A stretch of 64,000 nt of DNA from Salipaludibacillus aurantiacus (GCF_900111295.1 NZ_FOGT01000019.1:26393-90392); one strand, 5' to 3'. Positions 42,165-51,303 are shown, numbered from the stretch's first letter. The notes: generated by a model not told the origin, from the letters alone. Numbers and translations: made by a program.

Positions 42165-42590
42165 ATGTTTAAACATTTACTTCTGGCAATTGACGGATCT
42201 GACCATTCGATGCGAGCAGCAGAAAAAGCTGTTAATCTTGCCTCCTTACAAGACAACAGCAAAATCGAACTTCTTTATGTCGTCGCAGGCAATAAATCCA
42301 AATCAGACGTGCTGCAATATGGCGACTCTGATGCTGCCTCACTGAAACGAAAAGAAATGCTTGTTCCTTTTGTGGAAAAAATTGAGCAGGCGGGTGTTGA
42401 ATATGATACGACGATCCTGCATGGAAGCAGCGGGGCAGCCGAATCCATTATTGAACATGCAAATAAAGGAGCCTATGACGCTCTTGTTATCGGCAGCCGC
42501 GGCCTCGGCACCGTCCAGACGATGGTGCTCGGAAGCGTCAGCCATAAAGTTATGAAGCACGTTAAAGCTCCAGTACTCATGGTAAAATAG
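42165..42590 (+). CDS. Universal stress protein UspA family
   Basis: 141 aa nucleotide-binding alpha/beta protein: MFKHLLLAIDGSDHSMRAAE and the ATP-binding signature VIGSRGLGTVQTMVLGSVSH. It is cotranscribed with the SulP gene (15 bp gap), suggesting that it modulates the transporter. A strong terminator follows. Confidence 0.93.
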   Translation: MFKHLLLAIDGSDHSMRAAEKAVNLASLQDNSKIELLYVVAGNKSKSDVLQYGDSDAASLKRKEMLVPFVEKIEQAGVEYDTTILHGSSGAAESIIEHANKGAYDALVIGSRGLGTVQTMVLGSVSHKVMKHVKAPVLMVK

Positions 42591-42599
42591 AAAAATCGG

Positions 42600-42635
42600 C
42601 CAGCCTGGATGGTAATCATCCAGGCTGGTTTTTTT
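42600..42635 (+). terminator. Terminator of the SulP-UspA unit
   Basis: CCAGCCTGGATG pairs perfectly with CATCCAGGCTGG over a 5 nt loop, followed by seven T. Confidence 0.95.
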
Positions 42636-42786
42636 CTGGTCACTTATAGGAGGAGCCAGGAGAATTAAATGAGGAACTGTCAAAAAGAAATTATGTTCTC
42701 GACTTTTTTCTCTGCCTCAACATTGCAAACACTTAATAATATTAGTAATATAATTGATAACTCTATAAAGACAGCGGTGAAAATAT

Positions 42787-43416
42787 GTGTTACAAGATAC
42801 TGGAGAACGAATAATTCCTGAAGCGATGAAGCCGACAAACGGTATGCTGCTTGAGCATCTGGCGAGGTATTATTTTGCCCTCCCTTATACAAAAGGGAAA
42901 GTGCTGGATATCGCCTGCGGTTCCGGGTACGGGGCACACATGGCGGCTAAAACAAGAAAGAAACATATCAGCTCTGTGTTAGGTGTAGACCTTGACCCGG
43001 ATATTATCACTTATGCCTCTAAAAATTACTATCATCCCCTTTTGTCTTTTCGGGCAGGAGATGCCCTGGATAGCGGGCTTAAAGGTGACATTGGCACTTT
43101 TGATACGGTCCTTTCATTTGAAACACTTGAACATGTGCCGAATGATAGAGAATTTATAAACAGAATATATGATCTGCTGGCTCCAGGCGGGACGCTTGTC
43201 CTCTCAACACCTTTTGGTGAAGGACGCGGAAAACCGTGCGCTTCTCCATATCATTTTCATCAATTAACTGAAGAAGAGTTCCGCTCTCTTTTTAATGATA
43301 GTAAACTTTGCTTCCAAAGTACGGATTTTTATTTCCAGCAAGGAGTCGCTTTTGAAAAAGAAAAACGGGCGGGTGTACGTTATCCTTTTGGAATTGCTGT
43401 TTGCAGAAAAGCTTAA
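42787..43416 (+). CDS. SAM-dependent class I methyltransferase, substrate unknown
   Basis: 209 aa Rossmann-fold methyltransferase. Motif I is VLDIACGSGYGAHMAA, followed by VLGVDLDPDIITYAS (acidic residue for SAM ribose), FDTVLSFETLEHVPNDREFI and LAPGGTLVLSTPFGEG. The N-terminus DTGERIIPEAMKPTNGMLLE is shared with a small family often annotated as a general SAM methyltransferase. GTG start at 42787 after a GGTGA site. No operon partner. Confidence 0.85.
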   Translation: MLQDTGERIIPEAMKPTNGMLLEHLARYYFALPYTKGKVLDIACGSGYGAHMAAKTRKKHISSVLGVDLDPDIITYASKNYYHPLLSFRAGDALDSGLKGDIGTFDTVLSFETLEHVPNDREFINRIYDLLAPGGTLVLSTPFGEGRGKPCASPYHFHQLTEEEFRSLFNDSKLCFQSTDFYFQQGVAFEKEKRAGVRYPFGIAVCRKA

Positions 43417-43433
43417 TAACTCAACTAACAATC

Positions 43434-43466
43434 AAGGGTCATGGACACGTCGTCCAAGACCCTTTT
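43434..43466. terminator. Bidirectional terminator between methyltransferase and nrfA
   Basis: AAGGGTC pairs with GACCCTT, with an inner GGAC/GTCC pairing and TTTTT after it. It ends 16 bp from the nrfA stop. Confidence 0.85.
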
Positions 43467-43481
43467 TAAGGTTATTATCTG

Positions 43482-44933
43482 TTAATCATTGTCCAGTTCC
43501 AGCACGTTAGGGAAGTAATCATTTGTAGCATGTTCATGTTTTGAATATGGATCTTCCTCGTCATAAACACTTTGTACTGTCTCTTCAATCTGCCTTTCAA
43601 GTTCTTCAAGATCTTCGTCCAGTTTTGTCAGTTCATTTGAGGCTATATAAATGGCCTGATGGGATGCTTCGGCAGACATTCTCATAGAATCCATACCGCC
43701 CTGAGGATTATGGAACCCGTCAGAGTTCTCCGCTGCAATAATGTCCCAGAACCACTGGCCTTTCCTTACATAATATTGGGCTTCTTCTATTTTTTCATCC
43801 GGGGCGCCAGCGGTGATCATCCGGTTCACATAATAGTGTGCCCGGACAGAAGCTTCCTGTGTCTCATCCATCGCGTCTAAGTGGCTTCTTTGAATATCAT
43901 ACACACGGTCTTTTAGTTCATCGGCTGTCTTATCGCTGTGGCAGGCGCGGCATGACTGTTCAGGATTAAGGAGAGGGGACCCCCAATGGTGCGATGAGAT
44001 TTTCCTTCTGCCATCGGTGCGTTCATAAGGCATATGGCAGTCTGCGCAAGCGACTCCGGCTTCTCCGTGCGGTCCGTAACTTGATATTTCAAACTCCGGG
44101 TGCTGAGCTTTAAGCATTGGCGCACCTGAGATGCTGTGTTCCCAATCATAATCAAAACCCATTTCAATTGCCTGGTTTTCCTTATACTCGAACATCTCTT
44201 CCGGCTTTAAACCGTTGTCCCACGGAAAAGTGACTTTCCCATTATCCGGGTGGAAATAATACTCTACATGACATTGCGCACAGACATAGGAGCGCATATC
44301 ATTTTTAGATGCTTCACTTACATCTATCCCCTGGCGTTCCATAGCATTAACAAAAGACGGTCGTGTAATCCGCAGTTCCATAGTCTGAGGGTTATGGCAG
44401 TCTGAGCACCCGACTGATATATGGCCGTATTCTCCTAATTCTTCGACTTCATAACCTTCTCCAAGAGCGACTGTTTTTGGAAAAATTTCTTCCCGAAAGC
44501 TTGCTCCCCAGTAATCGTCTCCCATTTCCTCAATAAGCAGCGGAACGGCAGTACTTTTACATGTCATACAGGAACCTATGGAAGAATCGTTTATCCGTTT
44601 AATATTATTGACATCTTCAACAGCGTTTGTATGTCCTCTCGTTTTGTTATACTCAAGCATAAATCCGTAATTATTAAAGAGAATTGGAAGGTTGGGTTCA
44701 ATATCTGAAATAAATTTTGATGTTACCTTTCCGCTCGGCTCCAAGTTTTTTAAATAGCTGTTATATTGCAGGGGGAAATCTTCTTTAAAGGCGTGGTTAA
44801 TGATTTCATCTTCTGAAAGGTCTGTGCTTATATCTCTGACCTCCGGTTCTTCGGGGGAACCGCAGGCCGCAATTATTAGGGAGAGTGCTGTGATGAGCAT
44901 AAGGGAAAGGAGTAATGACAATTTAAACTTCAT
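43482..44933 (-). CDS. nrfA: Ammonia-forming cytochrome c nitrite reductase NrfA
   Basis: Pentaheme enzyme that reduces nitrite to ammonium outside the membrane. 483 aa from ATG 44933, chosen because a perfect AAAGGAGGTCAGTAAG precedes it; the frame runs 20 codons further up into nrfH. Lipoprotein signal ending LSLIIAA and Cys24 anchors it. Heme sites: CMTCK at 122-126 (the Lys-ligated catalytic heme), CSDCH 176-180, CAQCH 218-222, CADCH 296-300 and CRACH 328-332. Active-site residues are visible as the Tyr in CHVEYYF and His278 in MLKAQHPE. It follows nrfH by 14 bp. Confidence 0.97.
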   Translation of the reverse strand: MKFKLSLLLSLMLITALSLIIAACGSPEEPEVRDISTDLSEDEIINHAFKEDFPLQYNSYLKNLEPSGKVTSKFISDIEPNLPILFNNYGFMLEYNKTRGHTNAVEDVNNIKRINDSSIGSCMTCKSTAVPLLIEEMGDDYWGASFREEIFPKTVALGEGYEVEELGEYGHISVGCSDCHNPQTMELRITRPSFVNAMERQGIDVSEASKNDMRSYVCAQCHVEYYFHPDNGKVTFPWDNGLKPEEMFEYKENQAIEMGFDYDWEHSISGAPMLKAQHPEFEISSYGPHGEAGVACADCHMPYERTDGRRKISSHHWGSPLLNPEQSCRACHSDKTADELKDRVYDIQRSHLDAMDETQEASVRAHYYVNRMITAGAPDEKIEEAQYYVRKGQWFWDIIAAENSDGFHNPQGGMDSMRMSAEASHQAIYIASNELTKLDEDLEELERQIEETVQSVYDEEDPYSKHEHATNDYFPNVLELDND

Positions 44934-44947
44934 CTTACTGACCTCCT

Positions 44948-45475
44948 TTATTGCGTGGTAGGGGGTACTTCTACACTTTGCGGCTGATGCCACTCATCCG
45001 GTTTATAAATCCTGTTGCCGTGGGGAACCTGGCGGTGGCAATCCATACAATTATCTTTCGCATTCTTAAAATCAATGTTCCGCAGGCTTGGTTCATGGCA
45101 GCTTACACAGTTTCTCTGTAAAACTTCTTCCGATTCTGCTGTGGCATGAAGGACATCCGGAATATCTTCAGAACCGAGGGTGTTCATATAAATATGGCCG
45201 AGGCCAGCCCTCGCTTTGAATGTCATTTTTGAGACGGTGCTGTCCCTTGGTGCATGACAATCGTTACATTTAAGATGTGCGTGGTTAGATTCTTTAAACG
45301 ATTCATGCACAGTCCCCATAACATGACACCCTGAACAAAACTCTGCCGTATCTGTCGCCTGAAGAGTGGTAGCGGTTACAGAAAAAGCTGCGATGCCGGC
45401 AAACACTCCTATGAGCAGGATCAGAAGTGTTTTTTTAGAAATTCTTTCCCGCCACTTATCTCCTTTCCAATTCAT
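44948..45475 (-). CDS. nrfH: NrfH, tetraheme quinol dehydrogenase subunit
   Basis: NapC/NirT-type cytochrome that takes electrons from menaquinol and feeds NrfA. 175 aa. One N-terminal membrane helix (TLLILLIGVFAGIAAFSVTA) and four heme sites: CSGCH 47-51 followed by Met53, CNDCH 70-74, CVSCH 123-127, CMDCH 143-147. ATG 45475 is used because the upstream in-frame GTG lies inside AGGAGGTG. First gene of the nrfHA unit; its promoter carries an Fnr-type box. Confidence 0.96.
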   Translation of the reverse strand: MNWKGDKWRERISKKTLLILLIGVFAGIAAFSVTATTLQATDTAEFCSGCHVMGTVHESFKESNHAHLKCNDCHAPRDSTVSKMTFKARAGLGHIYMNTLGSEDIPDVLHATAESEEVLQRNCVSCHEPSLRNIDFKNAKDNCMDCHRQVPHGNRIYKPDEWHQPQSVEVPPTTQ

Positions 45476-45518
45476 ATTAGTCACCTCCTGTCAAAAATTT
45501 GCAGAGTGGCTCACTTTA

Positions 45519-45564
45519 AGTGTACATGGAACTGGCTTTTTAAAATGTGATAATCATCACATTT
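45519..45564 (-). promoter_or_regulatory. nrfHA promoter with Fnr/Crp-type box at -41.5
   Basis: AAATGTGAT-AATC-ATCACATTT (45543-45564) contains TGTGA-N6-TCACA. On the minus strand TACACT (45524-45519) fits a -10, giving a predicted transcription start near 45512. The box centre is then at -41.5, the activating position for Fnr. This fits oxygen-limited expression of nitrite ammonification. Confidence 0.85.
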
Positions 45565-45703
45565 CAGCCTCCAAATTACAAAATTTAACAATTACATTAT
45601 TAAACAGTTTATTAACTTATCGATCATTTGCACCGTTACTAGTTTTATAACCTGTACCTCTTCTAAAAGAAAAGAGGCTGTAAATGTTTTATGACCAGCA
45701 CTC

Positions 45704-45743
45704 TCTAAAAAAAGAAAAGACTGCCATTTAATATGACAGTCTT
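45704..45743 (-). terminator. Terminator of marR-MATE
   Basis: On the minus strand AAGACTG pairs with CAGTCTT and TTCTTTTTTT follows. It overlaps the last bases of the MATE gene. Confidence 0.85.
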
Positions 45744-47145
45744 AAGAAGACACGGGGTGTTCACTTACTTTTAAACCGCCTGATCCTCCATCGGTATCTT
45801 TCCCTTTAAAAAAGAGTTTGCGGTCACGGTACATAAATCCTATCGACAAAGCAAAAGCGAGGATATCAGCCAGCGGAAAGGCGATCCATACCCCCCACAC
45901 GCCAAAATAATTAGGGAGAATAAGGACAAGCGGGATAAGGAATAAAACCTGGCGTGCCATAGATAAAACAAGGGCAGGTTTTGCCTTCCCGAGAGCCTGG
46001 TACAGGCCTCCGCTTACCACCTGTACACCTATTAAAACAGCTGCCGCAAACATGATTCTAATACCGTCTACTCCAGTAGCAATGACTTCCGGATCAGCCG
46101 TAAATATCCTCATAAAAGCAGCGGGGAACGCCATCATTGCAATAAAAACACCCGCTGAGAAAACGGTGACAAGTTTTAAACAAAGCAAAATGGTTTCGCG
46201 CATTCTTTCAAACTGCCTGGCTCCATAGTTATAGCCGACAATAGGCTGCATCCCCTGAAGAATTCCCATCATTGGCATAAGAGCGAACATCGCGATTCGC
46301 TGGACGATTCCAAACACTCCGACATAAAATTCGCCCCCGTGAGATATTAGCATGGCATTGATTGCCACCATCATGACACTCCCTGCCACCTGCCTCACGA
46401 AAGCAGGCAACCCAATGACTGTGACTTCCTTTATAATCGTCAATTGAGGAATCATTTCTGACATACGGATTTTAAGCGAACTTTTTCCTGTTAAAAAGTA
46501 GTGGAGAACTATGATTGAGATACTTGCCTGAGATATAACAGTTGCAATAGCCGCGCCCTGGACACCCATATTTAACCAGATTATAAATACAGGGTCGAGG
46601 ATGATATTAAGAACCGATGGAATAATCATGGTTATCATTGCAAAACGAGCGTTTCCTTCTGAACGGATAATCGCGTTTGTAGTAAAAGAAAATGTAAAGA
46701 AGATAGTAGCCATGGTTATCGGAAAGATATAGTCCAAAGCATACTGCATGATTTCAGGGGTCGCCCCAAAAATTTTGAGTATAGGTTCAAGGACCGTAAA
46801 TGAAGCTATAACTCCAATAAAGCTTAAGACTATAATTAAGGAAATGATGTTGCTGAAAACGCGGTTGGCTTCCTGATCCCGTTTTTCCCCCAGCCGGCGG
46901 GAAATAACCGAAGATCCTCCAATACCAAGCGCGGCTGCTAAAGCCATCATAATAATCATAATCGGAAAAGCGATGGTTACGGCTGCTACTCCGTCAATTC
47001 CTACAAAGTAAGAAATAAAAATGGTGTCTACGACATTATACAATGCCATGACCACCATTCCGATCATTGCCGGAATGGATAAAGATTTTAACAGTTTCGG
47101 AACAGGCTCCGACCCTAATCTCGTACTTTGCTCTTTCTGGCTCAT
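45742..47145 (-). CDS. MATE-family multidrug/cation efflux transporter
   Basis: 467 aa, 12 helices in two similar halves. MSIPAMIGMVVMALYNVVDT, then IFISYFVGIDGVAAVTIAFP and ALGIGGSSVISRRLGEKRDQ in half one; FVRQVAGSVMMVAINAMLIS and MGILQGMQPIVGYNYGARQF in half two. It exports drugs or toxic cations by Na+ or H+ exchange. It overlaps the upstream MarR gene by 4 bp, so drug-induced control is likely. ATG 47145. Confidence 0.94.
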   Translation of the reverse strand: MSQKEQSTRLGSEPVPKLLKSLSIPAMIGMVVMALYNVVDTIFISYFVGIDGVAAVTIAFPIMIIMMALAAALGIGGSSVISRRLGEKRDQEANRVFSNIISLIIVLSFIGVIASFTVLEPILKIFGATPEIMQYALDYIFPITMATIFFTFSFTTNAIIRSEGNARFAMITMIIPSVLNIILDPVFIIWLNMGVQGAAIATVISQASISIIVLHYFLTGKSSLKIRMSEMIPQLTIIKEVTVIGLPAFVRQVAGSVMMVAINAMLISHGGEFYVGVFGIVQRIAMFALMPMMGILQGMQPIVGYNYGARQFERMRETILLCLKLVTVFSAGVFIAMMAFPAAFMRIFTADPEVIATGVDGIRIMFAAAVLIGVQVVSGGLYQALGKAKPALVLSMARQVLFLIPLVLILPNYFGVWGVWIAFPLADILAFALSIGFMYRDRKLFFKGKDTDGGSGGLKVSEHPVSS

Positions 47146-47612
47146 TCAGTTTCGCCTTCTTTCTCTTTACTTTTCTTCAAAGATTTTTCTTCTAAGTTTG
47201 TTTTCATTCTTTTTAGCCAGCTGATAATGAGGCTCTGTTCTTCTTTTGAGAAGCCTTCCATCAGGTCTTTCTCGAGATTGATAATTTCAAGCCAAAGCTT
47301 TTCTTCCAGTTCAGCTCCTGAAGCAGTCAGACTGATCACTTTCGTACGGCGGTCAGTCTGGCTCAACGATCTGATAATTAAGTCCTTTTTTAACATACTT
47401 TCTACGATGCCGTTCATAGTAGAAGCTTTAATATACAGGCGTTTTTGAAGCTCAGACTGGGTTAAATCACCGAAACGGCTCAATAAATACAGAGCTTTTG
47501 CCTGTGCACGCGTGACATCGTAATCTGAAAGTTTATGACTATGGGTATTATGAATAAAATGAGTGACTAAGCCCATATGATAAGCTACAAATTCATCCAT
47601 TTCTCTGTTCAT
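47142..47612 (-). CDS. MarR-family transcriptional regulator
   Basis: 156 aa winged-helix dimer: SDYDVTRAQAKALYLLSRFG, LTQSELQKRLYIKASTMNGI (recognition helix), DLIIRSLSQTDRRTKVISLT (wing with the D-R-R motif). First gene of a two-gene unit with the MATE exporter, which it most likely represses. An inverted repeat overlaps the promoter area upstream. ATG 47612 follows GGGGGCTAACAAAA. Confidence 0.93.
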   Translation of the reverse strand: MNREMDEFVAYHMGLVTHFIHNTHSHKLSDYDVTRAQAKALYLLSRFGDLTQSELQKRLYIKASTMNGIVESMLKKDLIIRSLSQTDRRTKVISLTASGAELEEKLWLEIINLEKDLMEGFSKEEQSLIISWLKRMKTNLEEKSLKKSKEKEGETE

Positions 47613-47628
47613 TTTTGTTAGCCCCCTA

Positions 47629-47671
47629 ACTAAAATACACTTATAATTATATCAAAACCTTAAATTTTAGT
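47629..47671 (-). promoter_or_regulatory. Candidate MarR operator and promoter
   Basis: ACTAAAAT (47629-47636) and its complement ATTTTAGT (47664-47671) flank a TATAAT-like -10 on the minus strand. The position, 17 bp before the marR start, suits autorepression. Confidence 0.55.
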
Positions 47672-47757
47672 ACATAATTAACAAAAAAATATTTAGCCAG
47701 CTAATTTTTAGCAATGCGAAACATTACTACTATATTGCCCCTGTTTTTTTGCAAATT

Positions 47758-47793
47758 AAAAACGGGAAACTGATTTAACAGTTTCCCGTTTTT
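47758..47793 (-). terminator. Terminator of the nucleotidase gene
   Basis: AAAAACGGGAAACTG pairs perfectly with CAGTTTCCCGTTTTT over a 6 nt loop. The T run on the minus strand serves the gene that stops at 47802. Confidence 0.93.
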
Positions 47794-47801
47794 AATTAAC
47801 T

Positions 47802-50009
47802 TTATTTATTTTTTAATAGGTCAATGGTTTGCGCTGCTTTTTCTTCAAGCTCATCCTTCACCGAGCCTTCAATATGGCGTTCATTCGGTTTGCGGTTTAA
47901 ATGGTTAAGGTAATTCTCCATAAATTTAACAGATTGGCTGTAGCGCTCATGGCTGTGGTGATGATTTGCCTGCCTAAGTGTGTTACCCAACTGATTTACA
48001 AGAGGTCCTTTAACGGCGCCTTCGTTAATGTAACTGTTCATAAGATCTTCAAGCTCAGCGATTGCCTGTTCGGCATTCTGCTCAGGCTGGTCTTTTCCAG
48101 CCCGCATTTCTTCAGTAAAGTTATACGTGTAGACAGCACCGCTATTACTGTCTTCAACAAGCTCACCTGTTGCACTGACAGCCAGTAACCCCAGCTTATC
48201 AATGTGGTCTGCTCCTTTAATAGAGCTGTTAAATACGACTCTTCCGTTTGTCTCAACAGGTTTGATTGACCAGTTGTAAGAGGCATACGGTGTGTAAGGC
48301 TCACCAAGCGACTCCAGATAATCTAAAATAACATATCTGTTTTCTACACTCAGGCTTACTAAAGATTCTACTAACGGTGCGTCCAGTCCTTTAAGATGGT
48401 CGCCCCCGCCACCTGCACGATAGTTATTTGTCGCCACTAAGAATGTCATATCTGAAGTGACAGGTTCACCTTCATACGTAAGGTTTGTAATTCTTTCCCC
48501 TACAGGCTGAGTCACATCGATCTGGTACTCGACACCTTCAATAACGTCGTAATTAAAAGCACTGAAACTTGCAAGCAGCTCCTGATCTTCTGTTTTTTCC
48601 GGATCAATTTGTTTGAAGCTTTCTGCTGACCTTTCGAGCCATTGGACCAGGCCATCACCGTCTACTTCTACGACTTGCAGGGTATTATCATAAACGTAAA
48701 TATCCGCTAAGTCTCTTACTTTGATTTCTCCTGCATCAACTTCTGTATACCCGCCTCTGTAGCCGGCTCTAAATGGAGCAGCTGCGGAAAGTAATGGTTT
48801 GTCTTCATACTCTGTTCCTTTTAAGTAATCTTCAGCAAACCATAATTGTGCATCGTTAACTAACTGTAAAACTTCGTTATCCATAACAAGAGAGAAGAAT
48901 GTGTTAAAGCTTTCTGTAATCGTTCCAACTGCACTGTTCACATAGTCGAGCGTTCTTTCGTGAACACTTGCAATTAAATCAACGATACTTTCTTTAGGCT
49001 CGACGTCCTCGACCCCTGTTACTTCAGACTTGGAACTGACAACTGTCCAATCTCCGTTTTCTTCTTTAAGGTCAAGTTGGATTGTCCCTAAATGGCTTCC
49101 CCAGGAACCGGACATTACCGCAGGCACCCCGTGGATTGTTCCCGTCGCATCATCTACTCCTTCAACACGGTCATAGCCGGAGTTTCCAGGGAATGTCTGG
49201 TGCGCGTGCCCCATAACAAGAGCGTCAATCCCGTCTACTTCCCTTGCAAGGCTGACTGCCGCATGCTCTGTCTCACGGTCGCCAGTGTTTACACCGGTGT
49301 GAGCAAGGGCAATAACTAAATCTGTCTGTTCAGCCAGTTCAGGCACATATCTTTTCGCAGACTCAACAATATGTTCAACTTCTACATTTCCATCAAGGTG
49401 GAGGTTATCCCACTGCATGATTTGTGGAGGCGTAAAACCTATTACCCCAAGAGTAATTGTTTTTCCGTCTACTTCATGTTCAATGATTTCATAAGGCTGG
49501 AACCTGTGTTCCTGCAAGTCTGTACCTGCTTCATACACATTAGCGTTCAGCCATGGAAAGTTTGATGTTTCAATGGCATTGTCTAAAAAGTCCAGGCCGA
49601 AGTTAAATTCGTGGTTACCAATAGACACTGCCGCATAATCAAGCTCATTGAATGCTTTAATAATCGCTTGAGTGTCACCCGGTTCAAGAGGTTCTATAGA
49701 CGCTTCCAATTCGCCAAGAAGGCTTCCCTGAAAGATATCCCCATTATCAAATAAAATAGTATTATCATGATTTGCTCTAATTTGGTCAATCAATGTCGCC
49801 GTTTTTACTAATCCGTAATTGTCCACTTCTGAATCGTTCATGTAATCATAAGGCATAAGATAAGAGTGAATATCCGTAGTCGTCATAATCATCAGTTCAT
49901 GCACATCATCATTTTCTTCGCCAAATGCTGTCATAGGCATTAAAAACATAAATAACAATGAAACAATAGCTGCTTTTTTAAATACATTGGCCATTTTAGT
50001 ATTCAACAT
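47802..50009 (-). CDS. Secreted 2',3'-cyclic-nucleotide phosphodiesterase/nucleotidase (CpdB/YfkN-like)
   Basis: 735 aa exported metallophosphoesterase. Signal peptide MLNTKMANVFKKAAIVSLLF, then MFLMPMTAFGEE. Two-metal site motifs: TTTDIHSYLMPYDY, LFDNGDIFQGSLLGEL, VSIGNHEFNFGLDFL, VIALAHTGVN and ALVMGHAHQTFPG. The C-terminal nucleotidase domain contains ATNNYRAGGGGDHL. A final helical FIMAH-like module (INEGAVKGPLVNQLGNTLRQ, KFMENYLNHLNRK) is common in Bacillus exoenzymes. Scavenges phosphate and nucleosides from nucleotides. ATG 50009 follows GGAGGTATTTA. Confidence 0.93.
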   Translation of the reverse strand: MLNTKMANVFKKAAIVSLLFMFLMPMTAFGEENDDVHELMIMTTTDIHSYLMPYDYMNDSEVDNYGLVKTATLIDQIRANHDNTILFDNGDIFQGSLLGELEASIEPLEPGDTQAIIKAFNELDYAAVSIGNHEFNFGLDFLDNAIETSNFPWLNANVYEAGTDLQEHRFQPYEIIEHEVDGKTITLGVIGFTPPQIMQWDNLHLDGNVEVEHIVESAKRYVPELAEQTDLVIALAHTGVNTGDRETEHAAVSLAREVDGIDALVMGHAHQTFPGNSGYDRVEGVDDATGTIHGVPAVMSGSWGSHLGTIQLDLKEENGDWTVVSSKSEVTGVEDVEPKESIVDLIASVHERTLDYVNSAVGTITESFNTFFSLVMDNEVLQLVNDAQLWFAEDYLKGTEYEDKPLLSAAAPFRAGYRGGYTEVDAGEIKVRDLADIYVYDNTLQVVEVDGDGLVQWLERSAESFKQIDPEKTEDQELLASFSAFNYDVIEGVEYQIDVTQPVGERITNLTYEGEPVTSDMTFLVATNNYRAGGGGDHLKGLDAPLVESLVSLSVENRYVILDYLESLGEPYTPYASYNWSIKPVETNGRVVFNSSIKGADHIDKLGLLAVSATGELVEDSNSGAVYTYNFTEEMRAGKDQPEQNAEQAIAELEDLMNSYINEGAVKGPLVNQLGNTLRQANHHHSHERYSQSVKFMENYLNHLNRKPNERHIEGSVKDELEEKAAQTIDLLKNK

Positions 50010-50454
50010 TAAATACCTCCAAACGTTTTATAAAGACTTTGGGAACTTAGCTGCGTCATTTTAATCAGGATACTTTTTTGCAAGCTTCCTACTCCTCTTT
50101 CCCCACACCTCCTAAAAAAATCAGGCTGCCCCCTCCGCACAATAAAGCTAACTAGCCAGCTGGAAGCGGCTGTCAGCAAATAAACACTTTATATTTTAAA
50201 ATCTAGGCAGGTTATACAAAGAGAGGTCTGACAATTGCTAAAATTAGTTTACCATATATTTCTGCAAGCCTTTACAATATTTTTTAAAATTTAATAGATT
50301 CCTACAAATTAACTATAATTTCCCCTTGCTGTTACAAAAAAAACAGGGAACCTTAGTTAGTAAGGCTCCCCCGTTTCCAAGTACCCGTATAAACCTGTTT
50401 TCGATAAAATCCGCTTCCCTGAGACTGGGCTATCCGCCTCGTTTACAAAGTAAT
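50010..50454. other. Nucleotidase leader and terminator of the next gene
   Basis: 445 bp without a gene. At 50335-50374 the minus strand has GGGAGCCTTA pairing with TAAGGTTCCC followed by TGTTTTTTTT, ending the gene at 50455. The remainder is A/T-rich leader of the nucleotidase gene; no purine riboswitch or other RNA class was recognised. Confidence 0.55.
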
Positions 50455-50796
50455 TTAATGGCAATAAGCTAATCCGTATTTATCATAAGTGCCGGTGACA
50501 TCGATTGCAAAATCAATGTCCGTTTGTTCTTCATTTAAAATAACAGCTATATGATAAACATTCCCTTCAGTTTCATCTTTCACAGAAATGGCGTAACTCC
50601 CATATTCTCTGGCCCGGTCCGCAGACTCCACAGATAACCCGTTTATGTCTCTGTCATGCAGATCTTCAATGAGAGCAAGAGCTTTTTCCTCTGCTTCTTT
50701 TTTCAATCCGTCTCCATTCGCAAATATAAAAAGTCCTGCAATGAGGGCGCCCATAAGTAAAAAAGCTGCTGATATAAGACTGTTTAATTTTTTCAC
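50455..50796 (-). CDS. Small exported or membrane-anchored protein, unknown function
   Basis: 113 aa. N-terminal signal/anchor MKKLNSLISAAFLLMGALIA, then GLFIFANGDG. The rest is a compact alpha/beta domain: EKALALIEDLHDRDINGLSV, YGSYAISVKDETEGNVYHIA, DIDFAIDVTGTYDKYGLAYC. The C-terminal Cys-His could be functional. GTG start at 50796, 7 nt after AAGGAGG. No family recognised; alone between terminators. Confidence 0.6.
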   Translation of the reverse strand: MKKLNSLISAAFLLMGALIAGLFIFANGDGLKKEAEEKALALIEDLHDRDINGLSVESADRAREYGSYAISVKDETEGNVYHIAVILNEEQTDIDFAIDVTGTYDKYGLAYCH

Positions 50797-50890
50797 TGGC
50801 CGCCTCCTTACTAAAAAGCATCTTTTATTATATTATTCCATTATACATAATCCCGCTCTTAATTCCGACTATTTTTATGCGAAAAATTAA

Positions 50891-50931
50891 ATACCATAAA
50901 CTGGGGGGTCTGACCCCCCAGTTTATGGTAT
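50891..50931. repeat. Perfect 41 bp palindrome, G6TCTGAC6 core
   Basis: ATACCATAAACTGGGGGGTC, a single T, then the exact 20 bp complement. Related G/C cores occur at 53511-53527 and 62618-62632. It resembles a REP-type dispersed palindrome. Confidence 0.85.
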
Positions 50932-50937
50932 GCAAAG

Positions 50938-50966
50938 TTGACATATACTCATATATATGTTTAAAT
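50938..50966 (+). promoter_or_regulatory. Strong-looking SigA promoter without a following gene
   Basis: TTGACA (perfect -35), a 17 bp spacer and TTAAAT with a TG two bases before it. Transcription would begin near 50973 and run into a gene-free stretch. Confidence 0.6.
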
Positions 50967-50972
50967 TGGTTA

Positions 50973-51303
50973 TTGTGTTTCATTTCAGCACGATCGTTCT
51001 GATTAACCGATTCAAGTAATTGGTAAGTGACCCCGGTCTTATGACATCACTTACACACTATATTGATTTATATTCTGGAATCCTGTGAACACTTCGAGTA
51101 TGCCTGAGTTACACTGGCGCGGTCTCGGAGCCGCAAGGATGAAAGAGAGGCAGGGCTTTCATTATTTAGTAACAAAAAAAGTCTATTGCAGAGATTTACC
51201 GCGGCGGATATCGTCGGTTAGTATCATAGCGAAAAATAGTATAAGCTTCGTTAACTTATATAGAAATCAAAAAGCAGGCTCCCCGGGGGACGCCTGCTTT
51301 TTC
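50973..51303 (+). ncRNA. Candidate non-coding RNA of about 330 nt
   Basis: The stretch lies between a promoter at 50938-50966 and an intrinsic terminator at 51269-51303. It can fold GCCTG (51101) with CAGG near 51151, enclosing GCGG/CCGC (51119-51134). The only sizeable plus-strand frame (from 51085) has no ribosome binding site and reads through the terminator. I could not match it to tmRNA, 6S, SRP or RNase P RNA. Confidence 0.35.
51269..51303. terminator. Bidirectional terminator before the YczE-like gene
   Basis: AAAAAGCAGGC pairs with GCCTGCTTTTT, with inner CCCC/GGGG pairing. It serves the minus-strand gene ending at 51326 and any plus-strand transcript from 50973. Confidence 0.88.
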
